Under the pieces are notes generated by a model. That model searched no databases. It had not been told where the DNA came from and saw only the letters and a program-made list of their open reading frames with translations. The position numbers were made by a program, and so were the translations under genes. Shown here in pieces: positions 39,081 through 41,587 of a stretch of DNA of 41,587 nt. Numbering within the stretch: position 1 is the first letter of the stretch; the number at the start of each line of letters is the position of its first letter. Origin of the DNA: Deltaproteobacteria bacterium UBA5205 (GTDB lineage Bacteria > Desulfobacterota > Syntrophorhabdia > Syntrophorhabdales > Syntrophorhabdaceae); the NCBI GenBank assembly GCA_002412715.1, contig DHVP01000046.1:60052-101638 (forward strand), in the 5' to 3' direction.

Positions 39081-40244
39081 TCACATCTTGAAGGACTTGA
39101 GTCTCCTTGCGGCCTCGATGATCTTTTCTTCTGCGATGGTGATTGAGATCCTGAAATACCCTTCGCCTGCGTCGCCGAAGCCGCTTCCCGGCGTGACGAC
39201 GATGCCCGTTTCCTCTATGAGCTTCTCGCAGAAATCGGAAGAAGTAAATCCTTTCGGTACCTTTGCCCAGATGTAATAGGTGGCCTTCGGTCTCGCCACG
39301 TCGATGCCGAGGGTCTTGAAGGCGTCAACGACCATATCGCGTCTCTTTTCCAGCCTGCTGTTGAGTTCCGCGACGGATGTCTGGTCTCCCGTCAATGCCT
39401 CTATACCTGCATACTGGATGGCCTGAAAAGCGCCTGAGTCGATGTTGGTCTTCAGCTTTCCGAGATTGTAGATGCCATCGGCACAGCCGACGGCAAAACC
39501 GATCCTCCAGCCGGTCATGCAGTATGTCTTGGAGAGGGAATGAAATTCGAGGGAGTACTTTTTGTCCCTGTCAAATTCAAGAATGCTCCTGGGCTTGTAT
39601 CCATCATATGCGATCTCGCTGTATGCCGCGTCATGGCATACGAGGATGTCGTAACGCTTTGCAAGTTCCAGTGTTTTTTCGTAGAAGGTGTCATCGGCGC
39701 AGGCACCGGTGGGATTGTTCGGGTAGTTTATGAAGAGGAGCTTTGCCTTTTTCAGGACGTCTTCGGGGATGTCCTCATACCGGGGGAGGAACCCGTTCTC
39801 CTCCGTAAGAGGCATGATGTAGGGGGTTGCGCCTGCAAACATGGTGGCGATCTTATAGACGGGATATCCCGGGGACGGAACAAGGACCACGTCGCCTTCT
39901 TCCGCGTATGCCCAGGGTATGTGGGCTATACCTTCCTTTGAGCCGATGAGGGTGACCACTTCCGTCGAGGCATCGAGGTCCACGTCAAAACGTTTCTTGT
40001 ACCACGAGGCGGCGGCCTGCCGGAATTCAGGCATGCCTTCGTAGCTGGGGTAGCGGTGGTTCTTCGGTTCCTCGATCGCCTCTCTCATTTTAGCGATAAT
40101 ATTGGCCGGTGTCGGGATGTCGGGATCCCCGATGCCGAAATCCACAAGGTCCATCCCCTTCTTCCTGACCTCTTCCTTCTTCTTGTCTATCCGGGCAAAA
40201 AGATAGGGGGGGATCTGTTCTACTCTGGATGCGGGTTTTACCAT
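39081..40244 (-). CDS. dapL: LL-diaminopimelate aminotransferase
   Basis: This 387-residue class I aminotransferase makes LL-diaminopimelate from tetrahydrodipicolinate for lysine and peptidoglycan. It has ARIDKKKEEVRKKGMDLVDFGIGDPD, RYPSYEGMPEFRQAAASWY, INYPNNPTGA and the PLP-lysine segment SLSKTYCMTGWRIGF. It resembles the DapL type common in anaerobes (DapL versus a general aspartate aminotransferase cannot be fully excluded). ATG 40244 follows AAGGAG at seven bases. It is divergent from ahbB. Confidence 0.85.
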   Translation of the reverse strand: MVKPASRVEQIPPYLFARIDKKKEEVRKKGMDLVDFGIGDPDIPTPANIIAKMREAIEEPKNHRYPSYEGMPEFRQAAASWYKKRFDVDLDASTEVVTLIGSKEGIAHIPWAYAEEGDVVLVPSPGYPVYKIATMFAGATPYIMPLTEENGFLPRYEDIPEDVLKKAKLLFINYPNNPTGACADDTFYEKTLELAKRYDILVCHDAAYSEIAYDGYKPRSILEFDRDKKYSLEFHSLSKTYCMTGWRIGFAVGCADGIYNLGKLKTNIDSGAFQAIQYAGIEALTGDQTSVAELNSRLEKRRDMVVDAFKTLGIDVARPKATYYIWAKVPKGFTSSDFCEKLIEETGIVVTPGSGFGDAGEGYFRISITIAEEKIIEAARRLKSFKM

Positions 40245-40415
40245 CGACAAGCTCCTTAAGAAATAATCACAGCATCTGAACGCCTTGATATCACGGCCCT
40301 TATGCCTGAAAAACTGAATTCGATAGTTACAACATGTTCGCGGGTGCAATGTAAAGTCTTTTTTAAATCCGAATTTGTTTGAAAACGATTTTCCTGATAT
40401 GTAACAATAGACCAC

Positions 40416-40871
40416 ATGAAAGCGGTTTTGAAGGGGCTGCCTTCTGATTTTCCATTAACCGAAAGGCCGTATGAGGATATGGCGGATGCGATGGGAATCA
40501 AGGGGCAGGCCCTGATTGACGAACTTACGGCACTGAAGAAAGCCGGATACATCCGGAGGGTATCGGCCATGGTCGCACATCGCGCTGTTTCCTATGAAGG
40601 CAACGCCATGGTGGTATGGCATGTTCCTGATGACGAGATGGAAAAAGCGGGTGCCGTCATGGCGGGTTTTGACGAGGTAAGCCACTGTTATGAACGCGAC
40701 ACCGGCGGATACTGGCACTACAACCTCTATACGATGGTGCACGCCAGGACCCGGAAGGATTGCATGGCCGTGATAGAACGGATGGCCTCACGGTCGGGTA
40801 TTGGAGATTACCGGGTATTGTTCAGCACCAGGGAGTTCAAAAAGACATCCTTTGCGATAAAAAATGATTAA
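40416..40871 (+). CDS. ahbB: Siroheme decarboxylase subunit AhbB
   Basis: This 151-residue Lrp/AsnC-like protein is a subunit of the siroheme decarboxylase that makes 12,18-didecarboxysiroheme, the siroheme route to heme in sulfate reducers and other anaerobes. The segments KKAGYIRRVSAMVAHRAV, EVSHCYERDTGGYWHYNLYTMVHAR and GIGDYRVLFSTREFKKTSF match AhbB closely. The N-terminus is shorter than usual, and no clear RBS precedes ATG 40416, so the start is uncertain. It overlaps hemL by 8 bp; its partner AhbA is not in the window. Confidence 0.9.
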   Translation: MKAVLKGLPSDFPLTERPYEDMADAMGIKGQALIDELTALKKAGYIRRVSAMVAHRAVSYEGNAMVVWHVPDDEMEKAGAVMAGFDEVSHCYERDTGGYWHYNLYTMVHARTRKDCMAVIERMASRSGIGDYRVLFSTREFKKTSFAIKND

Positions 40872-41587
40872 GACGATATCTGATAGATTCTGCGAAGAGG
40901 CGAGACAATGCATACCGGGGGGTGTGAACAGCCCCGTGCGTGCATTTATGTCCGTTCACGACCGACCTTTCTTCGTCAGCAGGGCAAAGGGTTCCTATCT
41001 TTACGACGTTGACGGCAATGCCTTCGTGGATTACGTCGCGTCCTGGGGGGCAATCATTTTGGGGCATGCTGATGAAGGGCTCATCGCCGCGGTAACCCGC
41101 GCCCTCGAAGACGGAACCAGCTACGGGGCCTGTCATCCGCACGAGATCGAACTCGCGCGCATCATTATAGAGGCCTTTCCGTCAATGGATTGCCTGCGCC
41201 TCACAACGTCCGGAACGGAAGCCACCATGAGCGCCCTGAGGCTTGCCCGGGGGTTTACCGGCAGGAACGGGGTCATCAAGTTCCGCGGATGCTATCACGG
41301 CCACGTGGATAGTCTGCTCGTGAAAGCCGGCTCGGGGCTTGCGACATTCGGCATACCAGACAGCGCAGGCGTGCCCGCCGACCTTGCGAAGCACACCTAT
41401 GTCGCTGATTTCAACCGCCTGGAAACAGTGGAACACATAATGGACGGCAGTGACGATATTGCCTGCGTCATTGTCGAACCCATCATGGGAAACATGGGTG
41501 TCATTCTTCCCGAAGAGGGTTTCCTCAAGGGCCTTGAGGCCCTGTGCCGGAAGCGGGGTATCCTCCTCATTTTCGACGAGGTCATCA
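40864..41587 (+). CDS. hemL: Glutamate-1-semialdehyde 2,1-aminomutase, N-terminal part (3' end outside window)
   Basis: The frame begins at ATG 40864 and runs off the right edge after 241 codons. Landmarks are EEARQCIPGGVNSPVRAF, GSYLYDVDGNAFVDYVASWG, GTSYGACHPHEIELA, LRLTTSGTEATMSALRLARG, KFRGCYHGHVDSLLVKAGSG and IVEPIMGNMGV, all typical of HemL. It forms 5-aminolevulinate from glutamate-1-semialdehyde, the first dedicated step to tetrapyrroles including heme and the corrinoid needed by HgcA. The PLP lysine is beyond the window. It overlaps ahbB by 8 bp, so it is in the same operon. Confidence 0.95.
   Translation, partial: MIKTISDRFCEEARQCIPGGVNSPVRAFMSVHDRPFFVSRAKGSYLYDVDGNAFVDYVASWGAIILGHADEGLIAAVTRALEDGTSYGACHPHEIELARIIIEAFPSMDCLRLTTSGTEATMSALRLARGFTGRNGVIKFRGCYHGHVDSLLVKAGSGLATFGIPDSAGVPADLAKHTYVADFNRLETVEHIMDGSDDIACVIVEPIMGNMGVILPEEGFLKGLEALCRKRGILLIFDEVI

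Overview
The window reads as a densely packed chromosomal segment of an anaerobic, moderately GC-rich Gram-negative bacterium, most likely a Desulfobacterota (former Deltaproteobacteria) lineage such as Syntrophorhabdia. That placement is an inference from gene content: the mercury-methylation pair hgcA-hgcB, siroheme-dependent heme synthesis (ahbB next to hemL), diaminopimelate aminotransferase dapL, a HydE-type maturase, a 2-hydroxyacyl-CoA-dehydratase-like protein, a rubrerythrin-like ferritin, an RND metal exporter with an outer-membrane channel, and an apparent selenoprotein. I saw no phage, insertion sequence, CRISPR array, tRNA or rRNA. Both ends cut a gene (an NDP-sugar 4,6-dehydratase at the left, hemL at the right).

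Layout. 1-2049: end of an rfbB-like gene, rfbD and an LpxH-like phosphoesterase (cell-surface sugars and lipid). 2059-6709: ferritin-like protein, TauE/SafE permease, branched-chain aminotransferase, DUF3617 secreted protein, and an NfeD-SPFH membrane pair, separated by two clear hairpin terminators. 6912-12914: two transcription units with near-identical promoter-operators, a lone SPASM radical-SAM enzyme and a cysK-xdhC-ridA-larE-mnmA-like operon (sulfur and selenium/molybdenum-enzyme chemistry). 13253-19619: a Cus-type heavy-metal efflux operon (YtkA/FixH-like protein, CusC, CusB, CusA). 19704-21766, opposite strand: an operon of a Cys-rich MarR-type regulator, hgcA and hgcB, reading toward the efflux operon. 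21805-25926: cysE-iscS-nifU-hydE on the minus strand (cysteine and Fe-S cluster supply). 26025-34116, plus strand: an Rrf2 regulator, then metY-metX-metW, a rhodanese-ThiF/MoeB protein with an in-frame UGA at its catalytic cysteine, a small Cys-rich protein, and thiE-thiS-thiG-thiH. 34188-39062: a P-loop/CYTH-like protein, an HgdB-like protein, DUF4911, TldD and a PAS-GGDEF diguanylate cyclase. 39081-41587: dapL (minus), then ahbB and hemL.

The common thread is sulfur: cysteine (cysE, cysK), methionine (metYXW), thiazole (thiSGHF), Fe-S clusters (iscS, nifU) and tRNA or cofactor thiolation (mnmA-like, larE). An Rrf2 protein appears to sit on its own promoter and on those of cysK and the SPASM enzyme, since all three have TTGACA-N17-TATAyT, a 17-bp inverted repeat three bases later, and then GATAAAA or GATTAAA. 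The most notable items are (1) marR-hgcA-hgcB with a palindromic operator inside its promoter and overlapping reading frames, (2) the Sec-containing rhodanese-ThiF enzyme with a plausible bSECIS hairpin, and (3) the shared Rrf2-type operators. Everything here is from reading the sequence and knowledge of the families; no database search or folding program was run.
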